The translations under genes and the position numbers were made by a program. Below the pieces are notes generated by a model, which was not told where the DNA came from, made no database searches, and was given only the letters and a program-made list of their open reading frames with translations. This document shows positions 26,877 to 35,729 of a stretch of DNA of 64,000 nt, piece by piece. The stretch comes from JAVBMU01 sp031551755. Its GTDB lineage: Bacteria > Actinomycetota > Actinomycetes > Actinomycetales > Cellulomonadaceae. The DNA is taken from the NCBI GenBank assembly GCA_031551755.1, contig JAVBNE010000096.1, forward strand, positions 22,232-86,231, read 5' to 3'. Position 1 is the stretch's first letter. Every line of letters starts with the position of its first letter.

Positions 26877-28736
26877 ATGCCGAAGACCTCACGCCGGCTC
26901 ACCGTGCACCCGTTGACCCTACGGAAGGTCGAGGTCGTTCGGGTGACGGACCTGACGCCGGGGATGCGCCGGATAACACTGGGCGGCGACCAGCTCCGCG
27001 TGTTCACCTCGGCGAACGGGTTCCCACAGCCCGCGTTCGACTCACCGGCTTTCGACGACGACATCCGGCTGGTGTTCTCCTACCCGGGCCAGGACGCTCC
27101 GGTGCTGCCGACGCAGCAGGAGAAGGGCCTCGACATGCCGAGAGCTCCCCGGCCCTTGACCAGGACGTACACGGTGCGCCGCTGGGACCCCGAGACGGGC
27201 GAGCTGGACGTGGACTTCGTCAAGCACGGTATCGGCGTGGGCACCACCTGGGCCTACCGCGCCCAGACCGGTGACCACATCCACTTCTACGGACCTTCTG
27301 CTTCGCGGGCGATGCCGAATGACGCGGACTGGCTCTTGGTCGCTGGTGACGATACGGCGATCCCAGCGATCGCCCGACTGCTCGACGAGCTGCCCGAGGG
27401 CGCACGGGCGCAGGTGTTCGTCGAGGTCGCCGAGGAGGCCCACCGGGTTCCGTTGCGGTCGATGCCGCGCGCCGAGGTGACCTGGCTGGTGCGCGGCGGC
27501 GCCGAGGCCGGCACGACGACCCACTTGGTGGATGCCGTCAAGAACACCGACTGGTGGGACGGACGGCCGTTCGCCTGGGTTGCCGGGGAGCGCACTGCCG
27601 TGCGGGACCTGCGTCGCCACCTGGTCGAGGACCGGGGAGTGCCGAAGGAAGACATCGACTTCACCGGATACTGGCGCCGCGGCGAGGTCGTGGTGCTGGA
27701 TGCCGACGGGGCGCTTCCCGATCCCGAGAAGTCGAAGACTCCTTTCGAGAGGCTTCACGAGATGACGGAGCTGATCCGTCCGATCGCGATCCGCACCGCT
27801 GCCGAGCTGGGCGTTCCCGACCTGGTCTCCCGTGGTGTGACCAGCATGGCGGACCTTGCCGCCAAGGCCGGGGCGGATGAGCGGGCGCTGGGCAAGCTGT
27901 TGCGCTACCTGCAGACGCTCGACCTGCTGGTCGAGACCGAGCCGGGACACTACGGTCTGACGGCACTGGGCGAGGTCCTCACCGTCGAGTTCTTCGCCGA
28001 CGCCCTCAGCTCGACCGGTGTGCTGGGCAGGGAGATGCTCGGCATCTACGGGCTCACCGAGTCGGTCCGCACGGGACGCCCCTCTTACGCCTCGGTGACG
28101 GGCCAAACGTTCGCTCAGGTGCGTACCGAGCACGACTACGAAGACCGCTTCCTCGAGCGCCTCGCCGGGTTCGCTCCTGCGCTGGCCCTGGCGATCGCCG
28201 AGTCCGATCTGCTCGCCGACGTGACACACCTAGTGATCCACTCCGGCGGCGCGGCGGCCCAGGCCGGCGAGTTCGTCGCTGTCCACGATGGCCTGCGTGT
28301 GACGATCTGCGCCCTGCCCGCACAGGCTGACTGGCTGCGCCGTGACCTGCCCGTCACCATTCCCGACAACGCCCAGCGTGCGCGGGTGAGCGTCGTCGAG
28401 CAGTCCGTCTTCGAACCCAGCCCGGCGGCGGACACCGTGCTCATCAGCCGCGCCTTCATGACCCTCCCCGACGCCGACGCCGCCCACGCGCTGCGCCGCG
28501 CAGCCGAGAACCTCCTCCCCGGTGGCCGCGTGCTGCTGATCGAGGAGACCTTCGACACCGACGACCTCGACGAACACGACGGCGAAGCCGATCTGCTCGG
28601 TCTCACCGTGCACGGTGCCGGCCTGCGCACGCCCGCCGAGCTCGACACCGTGATCACCCAGGCCGGGCTATCTCGGCGAGCAAGCCACACCGTCGGGTGG
28701 GGCACCACCGTCCACGAACTCGCACGAACCCACTGA
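26877..28736 (+). CDS. siderophore-interacting reductase fused to an O-methyltransferase-like domain
   Basis: 619 residues. Residues ~1-280 are a siderophore-interacting FAD/NAD(P)H domain, with RPLTRTYTVRRWDPETGELDVDF, GVGTTWAYRAQTGDHIHFYGP, WLLVAGDDTAIPAIARLL and the ending DFTGYWRRG. It would release iron by reducing the ferric siderophore. Residues ~300-380 resemble the dimerisation/winged-helix part of O-methyltransferases (IRTAAELGVPDLVSRGVTSM). The rest resembles their catalytic fold, but the usual DxGGGxG appears as VIHSGGAAAQAG, so SAM binding is doubtful. First gene of the siderophore operon. Confidence 0.88.
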   Translation: MPKTSRRLTVHPLTLRKVEVVRVTDLTPGMRRITLGGDQLRVFTSANGFPQPAFDSPAFDDDIRLVFSYPGQDAPVLPTQQEKGLDMPRAPRPLTRTYTVRRWDPETGELDVDFVKHGIGVGTTWAYRAQTGDHIHFYGPSASRAMPNDADWLLVAGDDTAIPAIARLLDELPEGARAQVFVEVAEEAHRVPLRSMPRAEVTWLVRGGAEAGTTTHLVDAVKNTDWWDGRPFAWVAGERTAVRDLRRHLVEDRGVPKEDIDFTGYWRRGEVVVLDADGALPDPEKSKTPFERLHEMTELIRPIAIRTAAELGVPDLVSRGVTSMADLAAKAGADERALGKLLRYLQTLDLLVETEPGHYGLTALGEVLTVEFFADALSSTGVLGREMLGIYGLTESVRTGRPSYASVTGQTFAQVRTEHDYEDRFLERLAGFAPALALAIAESDLLADVTHLVIHSGGAAAQAGEFVAVHDGLRVTICALPAQADWLRRDLPVTIPDNAQRARVSVVEQSVFEPSPAADTVLISRAFMTLPDADAAHALRRAAENLLPGGRVLLIEETFDTDDLDEHDGEADLLGLTVHGAGLRTPAELDTVITQAGLSRRASHTVGWGTTVHELARTH

Positions 28737-28769
28737 CCCCTCCCATAGAGACAGAAAGAAGAACACCGC

Positions 28770-29759
28770 ATGTCCACGACATCCAAGCGACGGCGCGGAG
28801 CCGCTCTGGCCGCCGCACTCCTGGGCACGACGCTCGCCCTTACTGCCTGCGGCGAAACCAGCGAGGACGCCGCCGACGCTGGCGACGCGCCCGCCGCCAC
28901 CCGCACGGTCACGGCCGAGAACGGCACGATCGAGATCCCCACCGACCCTAAGCGGATAGTCACGATCGGCAACACGACGATGCCGTTCATCGACCTGGGC
29001 GGCGAGCCGGTGGGCACAACGGAGGCGTCCCCGTCCGAGCTCGCCTCCATTCCCGCAGAGCAGACGGCCGCGTACGAGGCCGCAGCGAAAATCGGGAGCG
29101 AAGAGATCGACCTGGAGAAGCTCGCCGGCCTCGAGCCAGACCTCATCCTCGTCCAGTTCCACTCCAGCGACTGGGAAGAGATCGGCACGCAGCTGGAGTC
29201 GGTCGCTCCGACGGTCTATTGGGGCCTGGATATGGAATGGAAGGCCATGGCCGACGCGATCGCCGAAGCCGGCAACCTCACGGACGGCTTGGGCGACCAG
29301 AAGGCGGCGTTCGAGGTGAAGGTGGCCAGCATCAAGAAGACACACGCCGATGTCATCGCCAGGGCGAAGTTCGTCGACGTCTCTCGCGGGGACTGGTCGG
29401 ATCCCGGAACGTTCTTCATCGCGGACATCGGTTGCTCCGAGATCGCCCGGGACGACCTCGGACTGAGCCTGCCCGAGGCGGCCGAAGGCGAGGACCCGCT
29501 GGCCTACACCTCCCTGCCGTTCGAGCAGATCAGCAGTCTGGCTGAGTACGACGTGATCACCTACCCCGTCGGTGCCGACGGACATCCGACCGAGCCCTTC
29601 CAGGAGGTGCTCGCGACCAACACCTGGCAGGCACTTCCCGCCGTGACCTCGGGCCACGCAGTCGGAGTCTTCTGCCCCGGCAACGGCTCCTACGGACCCG
29701 TCCTGCAGTACCTGGACTCGCTCGACTCTGCGCTCGCGACGCTTCGCGCCGCAGCGTGA
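28770..29759 (+). CDS. iron-siderophore ABC transporter substrate-binding lipoprotein
   Basis: 329 residues. The signal peptide ends in the lipobox LTAC. The FecB/FepB-type fold is seen in RIVTIGNTTMPFIDLGGEPVG, EEIDLEKLAGLEPDLILV and the C-terminal helical part. It captures ferric siderophore outside the membrane for the two permeases that follow. The stop overlaps the next start (4 bp). It lies 33 bp after the reductase fusion. Confidence 0.93.
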   Translation: MSTTSKRRRGAALAAALLGTTLALTACGETSEDAADAGDAPAATRTVTAENGTIEIPTDPKRIVTIGNTTMPFIDLGGEPVGTTEASPSELASIPAEQTAAYEAAAKIGSEEIDLEKLAGLEPDLILVQFHSSDWEEIGTQLESVAPTVYWGLDMEWKAMADAIAEAGNLTDGLGDQKAAFEVKVASIKKTHADVIARAKFVDVSRGDWSDPGTFFIADIGCSEIARDDLGLSLPEAAEGEDPLAYTSLPFEQISSLAEYDVITYPVGADGHPTEPFQEVLATNTWQALPAVTSGHAVGVFCPGNGSYGPVLQYLDSLDSALATLRAAA

Positions 29760-30799
29760 CCGAGCTCGCCCTGCATCCGACCGGTCCGGGCACCGTCATG
29801 GTGCCCGGACCGCACCGGCGTCTGCTCGGTCTGGTCGTCGCAGTGGTAGTCCTGGCCCTCGTGGTAGTGCTGAGCATCACGGTGGGTTCGACGGCAATCC
29901 CGCCATCAGCGGTGTGGGAGGCGCTGTTCGACCCGTCAGACGCCGTCGACCGGTTCGCGATCCGCGACTACCGCCTGCCGCGCACCATCGTGGGTCTGGT
30001 TGTCGGCATCGCGCTCGGCTTATCGGGCGCACTGATCCAGGCGCTCACCCGCAACCCGCTGGCCGACGCAGGAATCTTCGGGGTGCACGCCGGAGCATCG
30101 TTCGCGGTGACGGTCGCAGTCGGGTGGTTCGGTATCCGTGACATCCAGGGCCAGATGTGGTTTGCATTCGCGGGGGCGCTGGTCGTCACGCTCGTGGTGC
30201 TCGCATTCGGGTCGAAAACGCAGGGCTCCGCCCCGGTGGTCATGGTGCTTGCCGGGGTTTGCCTCGGCGCGGTGCTCGGCGGCGCCAGAGAGGCCCTGCA
30301 ACTGACCGACCCGGAGGCGTTCGACGCGATGCGCAACTGGAACGCCGGCTCGATCGCAGGCCGCCCGCTGGAGTTCCTCTGGCCGATCCTGCCGTTCTTC
30401 GCCCTGGCGCTCGTGCTGACGTTCGTGGTCGCCGGACCGCTCAACTCGATGGCCCTGGGTGACGACATGGCTGCAGCGCAGGGCGTCCAGCTGGCACGCA
30501 CTCGCATGCTCGCCATCATTGCGCTCACCCTGCTCGCCGGCGGTGTCACGGCCATCGCCGGACCGATCGGATTCGTCGGCCTGATGGTGCCGCACGTTGC
30601 ACGCTGGATCGTCGGCCCTCACCAAAGCTGGATCTTCGCCTACAGCCTCCTGCTCGCGCCGAGCCTCCTGCTGATCTCCGACATCCTGGGGCGGGTCGTG
30701 CTGCGCCCAGGTGAAATCCAGGTGGGTATCGTCACCGCATTCGTCGGCGCGCCGGTCCTCGTCGCACTGGTGCGACGCAAGAAGGCAAGCGGACTATGA
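29756..30799 (+). CDS. FecCD-family siderophore permease 1
   Basis: 347 residues with about nine to ten membrane helices. FecCD hallmarks are RLPRTIVGLVVGIALGLSGALIQ, TRNPLADAGIFGVHAGAS and the ATPase-contact loop VAGGVTAIAGPIGFVGLMVPHVAR (the last seen as AGPIGFVGLMVPH). It forms the channel with the next gene. GTG start within the stop of the binding protein gene. Confidence 0.94.
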   Translation: MTELALHPTGPGTVMVPGPHRRLLGLVVAVVVLALVVVLSITVGSTAIPPSAVWEALFDPSDAVDRFAIRDYRLPRTIVGLVVGIALGLSGALIQALTRNPLADAGIFGVHAGASFAVTVAVGWFGIRDIQGQMWFAFAGALVVTLVVLAFGSKTQGSAPVVMVLAGVCLGAVLGGAREALQLTDPEAFDAMRNWNAGSIAGRPLEFLWPILPFFALALVLTFVVAGPLNSMALGDDMAAAQGVQLARTRMLAIIALTLLAGGVTAIAGPIGFVGLMVPHVARWIVGPHQSWIFAYSLLLAPSLLLISDILGRVVLRPGEIQVGIVTAFVGAPVLVALVRRKKASGL

Positions 30800-31905
30800 G
30801 CGCAGACGTCTCGTCCCCGCCCCGGAGGCTGCACAGCCCGCCGACGACCGCGGCGCCAGCAGAGCGGGTGGACTTCGGGCGGCGGATGCTGGTCGTGCGG
30901 CGCTGGCGGACCGCACTGCGAGTCGAGTGGCGCTCAGTCACGGTCTGCGCTTTGCTGGCGCTCGCGATCGGCTGCATGGCGGTGCTCGCGCTGATGACGG
31001 GCTCGTACCAGCTCAGCCCCGCACAGGTGCTCTCCACGCTGGCCGGTGAGGAGCAGGGCCTGATCCGCCAAGTTGTGGTCGAGTGGCGGCTGCCCCGTGT
31101 GACCGCGGCGGTGGTGTTCGGCGCCGCCCTGGGCGCAAGCGGCGCGGTATTCCAGTCGATGCTGCGCAACCCGCTCGCCGACCCCAGCGTCATCGGGTTC
31201 TCCCAGGGCTCGTACACGGGCGCACTGTTCGTGATCCTGGTCGTCAATGGCAGCTACACGCAGCTGGTCGGCGGAGCGCTGCTGGGCGGCATGGCCACGG
31301 CGGTCGCGGTCTATGTGCTCGCTTACCGGCGAGGGGTGCAAGGGTTCCGGCTCATCATCGTCGGGATCGGCGTCTCCGCGATGCTGGAGTCGGTCAACAC
31401 GTGGCTGATCCTCAAGGCAGACCTGGATCAGGCAATGTCCGCAGCGGCCTGGGGTGCCGGATCCCTCAACGGCGTGTCCTGGAATCGGGTGACTATCGGC
31501 GGCGCCTGCATCGCCGTGCTCCTGCTGCTAGCGGCGATGCTGAGCCGGTCAATGCACCAGATGGAGCTCGGAGACGACGCCGCCGCCTCCCAAGGCGTGC
31601 GCGTCTCGCCCACGCGACTCGGCCTGGTCGTGGTGGGTGTGGCGCTGACCGCGACGGTCACGGCCGCGTCGGGGCCGATCGCGTTCATCTCCCTGGTCGC
31701 ACCCCAGATCGCGCATCGGCTCGCCCGCACGGCCGGGATCACCTTTGCTCCCGCCGCCTTCGTCGGCGCGCTGCTCTGCCTTACGGCCGACTACGTCGCC
31801 CAGCACATAGCGCCCACTCCACTCCCGGTCGGGATCATCACCGTCATTCTCGGCGGCGGCTACCTCGGCTGGCTGCTGCTCACCGAAGCCAGGAGGCGCC
31901 TGTGA
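30796..31905 (+). CDS. FecCD-family siderophore permease 2
   Basis: 369 residues. A hydrophilic N-terminus of about 45 residues is followed by nine or more membrane helices. Family motifs RLPRVTAAVVFGAALGASGA, RNPLADPSVIGFSQG and SGPIAFISLVAPQIAHR are present. It is the second half of the heterodimeric channel. Starts and stops overlap both neighbours by 4 bp (ATGA and GTGA). Confidence 0.94.
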   Translation: MSADVSSPPRRLHSPPTTAAPAERVDFGRRMLVVRRWRTALRVEWRSVTVCALLALAIGCMAVLALMTGSYQLSPAQVLSTLAGEEQGLIRQVVVEWRLPRVTAAVVFGAALGASGAVFQSMLRNPLADPSVIGFSQGSYTGALFVILVVNGSYTQLVGGALLGGMATAVAVYVLAYRRGVQGFRLIIVGIGVSAMLESVNTWLILKADLDQAMSAAAWGAGSLNGVSWNRVTIGGACIAVLLLLAAMLSRSMHQMELGDDAAASQGVRVSPTRLGLVVVGVALTATVTAASGPIAFISLVAPQIAHRLARTAGITFAPAAFVGALLCLTADYVAQHIAPTPLPVGIITVILGGGYLGWLLLTEARRRL

Positions 31906-32795
31906 AACCGCACTCCACGACTGCGATTGCGGAAGCCGGAGCCGCACCCGTGTCGTCCGCATCCCCCACCGGCTCACGCCTGCACGTGGAGGCGGCCACG
32001 ATCGGCTACGACAAGCGCGTCGTCGCCCGAGACCTGTCAGTGGCGATCCCCGACGAGTCGTTCGCCGTGATCGTCGGCCCGAACGCGTGCGGCAAGTCCA
32101 CGCTGCTGCGCGGACTCTCGCGACTGTTGAGACCGTCGTCCGGGCAGGTCGTCCTCGACGGTGCCGACATCCACTCCTTCAAGACCAAAGAGGTCGCACG
32201 CCGCGTGGGCCTGCTGCCGCAGACCGCGATCGCCCCCGACGGCATCACCGTCGCCGACCTAGTGGCCCGGGGCCGCTACCCGCATCAAGGCTTCATGCGC
32301 CACTGGACCGAGACTGACGAGCGGGCCGTGGCCCGAGCCATGCGCCAGACCGGGGTAACAGATCTGTCCGGGCGCCTCGTGGACGAGCTGTCGGGTGGCC
32401 AGCGCCAGCGGGTGTGGGTGGCGATGGCGCTCGCGCAGCACGCCGACATCCTGCTGCTCGACGAGCCGACCACGTTCCTCGACATCGCCCACCAGATCGA
32501 GCTACTGGAGCTGTTCACCGACCTCAACCGCGCAGGCCACACCCTGGTCGCCGTCCTGCACGACCTGAACCATGCGGCCCGCTATGGCAGCCACCTCATC
32601 GCCATGAAGGACGGTCTGGTCGTCGCCGAGGGCACCCCGGAACAGGTCGTCACCGCCGAGCTGGTCGAGCACGTGTTCGGCCTGCCCTGCCTGGTTGTTC
32701 CTGACCCGGTTGCCGGAACCCCCCAGGTGGTGCCGCTCGGCCGCCAGGAACCTGGCCGAGGTCTGCTGCACACCGGCACAGAAGCAGAGTGGTAG
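31902..32795 (+). CDS. iron-siderophore ABC transporter ATP-binding protein (FecE/FepC type)
   Basis: 297 residues from a GTG overlapping the previous stop. Walker A is GPNACGKSTLLRGL, signature LSGGQRQRVWVAMAL, Walker B ILLLDEPTTFLD, and the switch His is in VLHDLNHAARY. All elements are intact, so this is the active ATPase of the FecB-C-D-type importer. It has a ~25-residue N-terminal tail and a ~35-residue C-terminal tail. Confidence 0.95.
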   Translation: MKPHSTTAIAEAGAAPVSSASPTGSRLHVEAATIGYDKRVVARDLSVAIPDESFAVIVGPNACGKSTLLRGLSRLLRPSSGQVVLDGADIHSFKTKEVARRVGLLPQTAIAPDGITVADLVARGRYPHQGFMRHWTETDERAVARAMRQTGVTDLSGRLVDELSGGQRQRVWVAMALAQHADILLLDEPTTFLDIAHQIELLELFTDLNRAGHTLVAVLHDLNHAARYGSHLIAMKDGLVVAEGTPEQVVTAELVEHVFGLPCLVVPDPVAGTPQVVPLGRQEPGRGLLHTGTEAEW

Positions 32796-32799
32796 CCAC

Positions 32800-33987
32800 G
32801 TGGCCCATCCGTGTGTCATCAAGCTGTCCACCGGCGAGTGGAGTTCACAGACGTTCAGACGGCACCTCGAGGAGACGGGGGGTCCGCTGGTCGAGCAGGT
32901 CGCTGCGGGCGAGGTGGAGGTGACGTTTGTCGACGATCCCGGCGACGACACGACGGTCACCCTCGCGGTGGTCATAGGCCCGAACATCGCCTTCAACAGC
33001 ATCGACATCGAGTTCACCTCGGTGCCGGGGACGCCGTTTCGCGTCCTCGCTCTGCGGATGCGCTCGGACCTGCGCTTCTCCTACGTGTTCACTCGACGCC
33101 GGCCCACCGGTGAGGAACACCGGGTGCCGGACCCGTTCAACGCTCCGCCCAGGTTCGCCGACTGTGCGGTGAAGAGGTTCTCCGGAGCCTCCGTGGCGGT
33201 GCTGCCCGATGCGGCGCCTTTGGCCTCACTCGACCGGGCCGAAGCGCGGCCGGCCCCAGCGATGGAGTCTGCCGTGCTGACAAGTGAGCGCCTGGGCAAT
33301 GCGCGCAACGTCTGGGTCTCGATGCCCCCTGGAGAATGGTCGCAGAACAGCGCCCTGCCGTTCGTGATCCACCTGGACGGGACGCCAGAGCACAGTGCGC
33401 CCAGCGTTCGAGATGCCCTCGTCGACGCGGGAGCGATCCGACCCTGCGCGGTGGTCCTCGTCGATCAGCTCGGGCCGCAGCGTTACAAGGAACTGCTCTG
33501 CGATCCGGCATTCTCCCACATGCTGGTCGACGAGCTGCTGCCGTGGCTCCATGCCCGCTATCCACTCTCACACGCCCCGCGTGACGTGGCGCTGGCCGGC
33601 GAGAGCTTCGGCGGACTATGCGCCGCATGGACGGTGCTCCACCATCCGACGGCGTTCGGCAACGCCATCATCCAGTCGCCCTCGTGCGGATACCACCCTG
33701 ACCTCAGGGGCGGCAGCGGGTCGGGCGAGTTGCTGCGCCGCACACCAGTACCGATGCTAATCGCCGACTTCCTGGCGGCGGAACCCGCACCGGTCCGCAT
33801 CTTCCATGACGCGGGCGAGTTGGAGAGCTCGAATACGCACAGCCGCTGGCTGGACCATGTGCTCACGGCCAAGGGCTACGAAACCGTCTACACGGAGTTC
33901 GCCGGCGGACACGACTACGCGTGGTGGCGCGGACTCTTCGCCGACGCCCTGCGCTGGTGCTTCCCGCCGGTCGGAGAGCTGCCGTGA
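32800..33987 (+). CDS. enterochelin esterase-like hydrolase (Fes/IroE family)
   Basis: 395 residues from a GTG 4 bp after the ATPase gene. The N-terminal ~200 residues look like the Fes N-terminal beta domain (FSYVFTRRRPTGEEHRVPDPFN). The alpha/beta hydrolase part has the nucleophile motif ALAGESFGGLCAAW and a C-terminal His in GGHDYAWWR. No signal peptide is seen, so it should hydrolyse ester-type (catecholate trilactone) ferric siderophores in the cytoplasm. This suggests the imported ligand is an enterobactin- or bacillibactin-like ester. Confidence 0.88.
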   Translation: MAHPCVIKLSTGEWSSQTFRRHLEETGGPLVEQVAAGEVEVTFVDDPGDDTTVTLAVVIGPNIAFNSIDIEFTSVPGTPFRVLALRMRSDLRFSYVFTRRRPTGEEHRVPDPFNAPPRFADCAVKRFSGASVAVLPDAAPLASLDRAEARPAPAMESAVLTSERLGNARNVWVSMPPGEWSQNSALPFVIHLDGTPEHSAPSVRDALVDAGAIRPCAVVLVDQLGPQRYKELLCDPAFSHMLVDELLPWLHARYPLSHAPRDVALAGESFGGLCAAWTVLHHPTAFGNAIIQSPSCGYHPDLRGGSGSGELLRRTPVPMLIADFLAAEPAPVRIFHDAGELESSNTHSRWLDHVLTAKGYETVYTEFAGGHDYAWWRGLFADALRWCFPPVGELP

Positions 33988-35729
33988 CCCGCACCGACCC
34001 TGCCGGGCTGGGCCGAGGACCACTGACCCGTTGGCTGCCTGTCGTCCTGCGCGCCCCCTCGGAGCCCCGCGATGCCCCACCGTTCGAAGCCGGGGAGGGG
34101 ACCACGGCCAGCCGGTTCCTGCTGCGCGTGATCCTCTCGGTCAAGCGGGTGACCATTCCGGCGATGCTGCTGGCGATCGTGTGGCAGGTGGGCGAGTCGG
34201 CAGTCCCGGTGGTGATGGGGCTGGCGATCGACCGCGCCCTGGCGACCGGGGACGCCGGGCAGCTCGTGCTGTGGCTCGGGGTGCTCCTGGGCCTGTACAT
34301 CGCCTTGACCGTTGCGGCGCGGCTGTCGAACCGACTGACCGCCTACGCGGTCCAGCTGCTGCAGCACCGGCTCCGGAGCACCCTGTCCACCGCTGCGCTG
34401 CACCCAGTCGGCGGCTGCGGCCCGGCTCCGGACGGAGGCGTGGTCTCCATCATGACCAACGATGTCGCCCGCCTGGCGAACGCGGCGATCCTGATGGTCA
34501 TCCCGGTCTCGAGGATCGCCGCGATCGGCTACATCGCGGTATCGCTGCTGACCACCCACTGGCTGCTCGGCATCGTCGTGCTGGTGGGCGCGCCCGTGGC
34601 CGTCTGGCTGATGGGCATGCTGAGCGAGCGGCTTGCCCATGACACCCGCGAATACCAGGCGCTACTGGCCACCACAGTCGGGCAGGCCACGGACCTGGTT
34701 GCCGGCTATCGGGTGGTCAAGGGGGTGCGCGCGGAGGCGGAGGCGACCAGGCGGTATCGTGCGGCGAGCCAGCAGGCCCTGGTCGGAGCCCAGCGCAACG
34801 CCGGTCTGCTGGGGCGGTTCCTCCTGGGCGCGGGCGTGGTCAGCGGGGTGTTCGTCGCCGCGGTGATGGGGCTGGCCAGCTGGTTCGCCGTGGACGGTCA
34901 GCTGACCGTCGGCCAGCTGATCGCCGCAATCGGCCTCACGCAGGCCCTGCTCCCGCAGATGCAGTTCATCGCGAGCGCCTCCATCCCCAACCTCGCCGGA
35001 TCGCGCGGCTCGGCCGCACGCATCCTCGCAGTGCTGCAGGGTGCCGGCAGTCCACGCAACGATCCCGGCCACGACGTCCGGCAGGCCACCGACCCGCAAG
35101 CTGCGCTGTCGGCGCTGCCCGTGCTGGAGGTGTCCGTGCGGGATACGACGGTCACGGTGGCGCCCGGCGAGCTCGTGGGCTTGCGCACAGACGACCGGAC
35201 TGCCGCCCGTGTCGTCGAGGCACTGCAGAACCCGTGGGCCGGCCAACAGGTCGAGGCGCGGCTCGACGGACTCGCGGCGAATGCGCTGCCCTCTGCCCAG
35301 TACCGATCGCGGGTCACTGTCGCCCCGCACCGCGTCACGCTGTTCAGCGGCACGCTCCGCGACAACCTCGCCACCACGGCCGACGCGTCCCAGCGGGTGG
35401 CCGCCGCGGTGTGGGCAGCCGCATGTGACGATTTCGCGGCAGACCTCGACCTCCTGGTCGGTGAGGGCGGCAACCGCCTCTCCGGTGGCCAGCGACAGCG
35501 GGTCGCGCTCGCCCGAGCGCTGGCGAGCGATGCCCCTGTGCTCGTGCTGCACGACCCGACCACCGCCGTCGACTCGGTGACCGAGCACGTGATCGCGGAG
35601 CGGCTGCGCGGCGTCCGCACAGGCCGATCGACCCTCCTGCTCACCTCCTCCCATACACTGCTCGGGCATTGCGACCGTGTCGTCGATCTGCTCGACGATG
35701 TCCCCATGCCCAAGAGGACGACACAGTGA
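33984..35729 (+). CDS. heterodimeric ABC transporter subunit A (IrtA/YbtP-like), degenerate Walker A/B
   Basis: 581 residues from a GTG overlapping the esterase stop (GTGA). A six-helix membrane domain (~45-340) is followed by an ATPase domain. At the Walker A position (about residue 399) the sequence is VGLRTDDRTAARVV with no GKS/T, and Walker B reads VLVLHDPTTAVD, with Pro where Glu normally is. The signature RLSGGQRQRVALARAL (about 499) is intact. It is therefore the non-hydrolysing partner that donates the signature motif. Context suggests siderophore import in the IrtAB/YbtPQ manner, but export is not excluded. Confidence 0.88.
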   Translation: MTRTDPAGLGRGPLTRWLPVVLRAPSEPRDAPPFEAGEGTTASRFLLRVILSVKRVTIPAMLLAIVWQVGESAVPVVMGLAIDRALATGDAGQLVLWLGVLLGLYIALTVAARLSNRLTAYAVQLLQHRLRSTLSTAALHPVGGCGPAPDGGVVSIMTNDVARLANAAILMVIPVSRIAAIGYIAVSLLTTHWLLGIVVLVGAPVAVWLMGMLSERLAHDTREYQALLATTVGQATDLVAGYRVVKGVRAEAEATRRYRAASQQALVGAQRNAGLLGRFLLGAGVVSGVFVAAVMGLASWFAVDGQLTVGQLIAAIGLTQALLPQMQFIASASIPNLAGSRGSAARILAVLQGAGSPRNDPGHDVRQATDPQAALSALPVLEVSVRDTTVTVAPGELVGLRTDDRTAARVVEALQNPWAGQQVEARLDGLAANALPSAQYRSRVTVAPHRVTLFSGTLRDNLATTADASQRVAAAVWAAACDDFAADLDLLVGEGGNRLSGGQRQRVALARALASDAPVLVLHDPTTAVDSVTEHVIAERLRGVRTGRSTLLLTSSHTLLGHCDRVVDLLDDVPMPKRTTQ

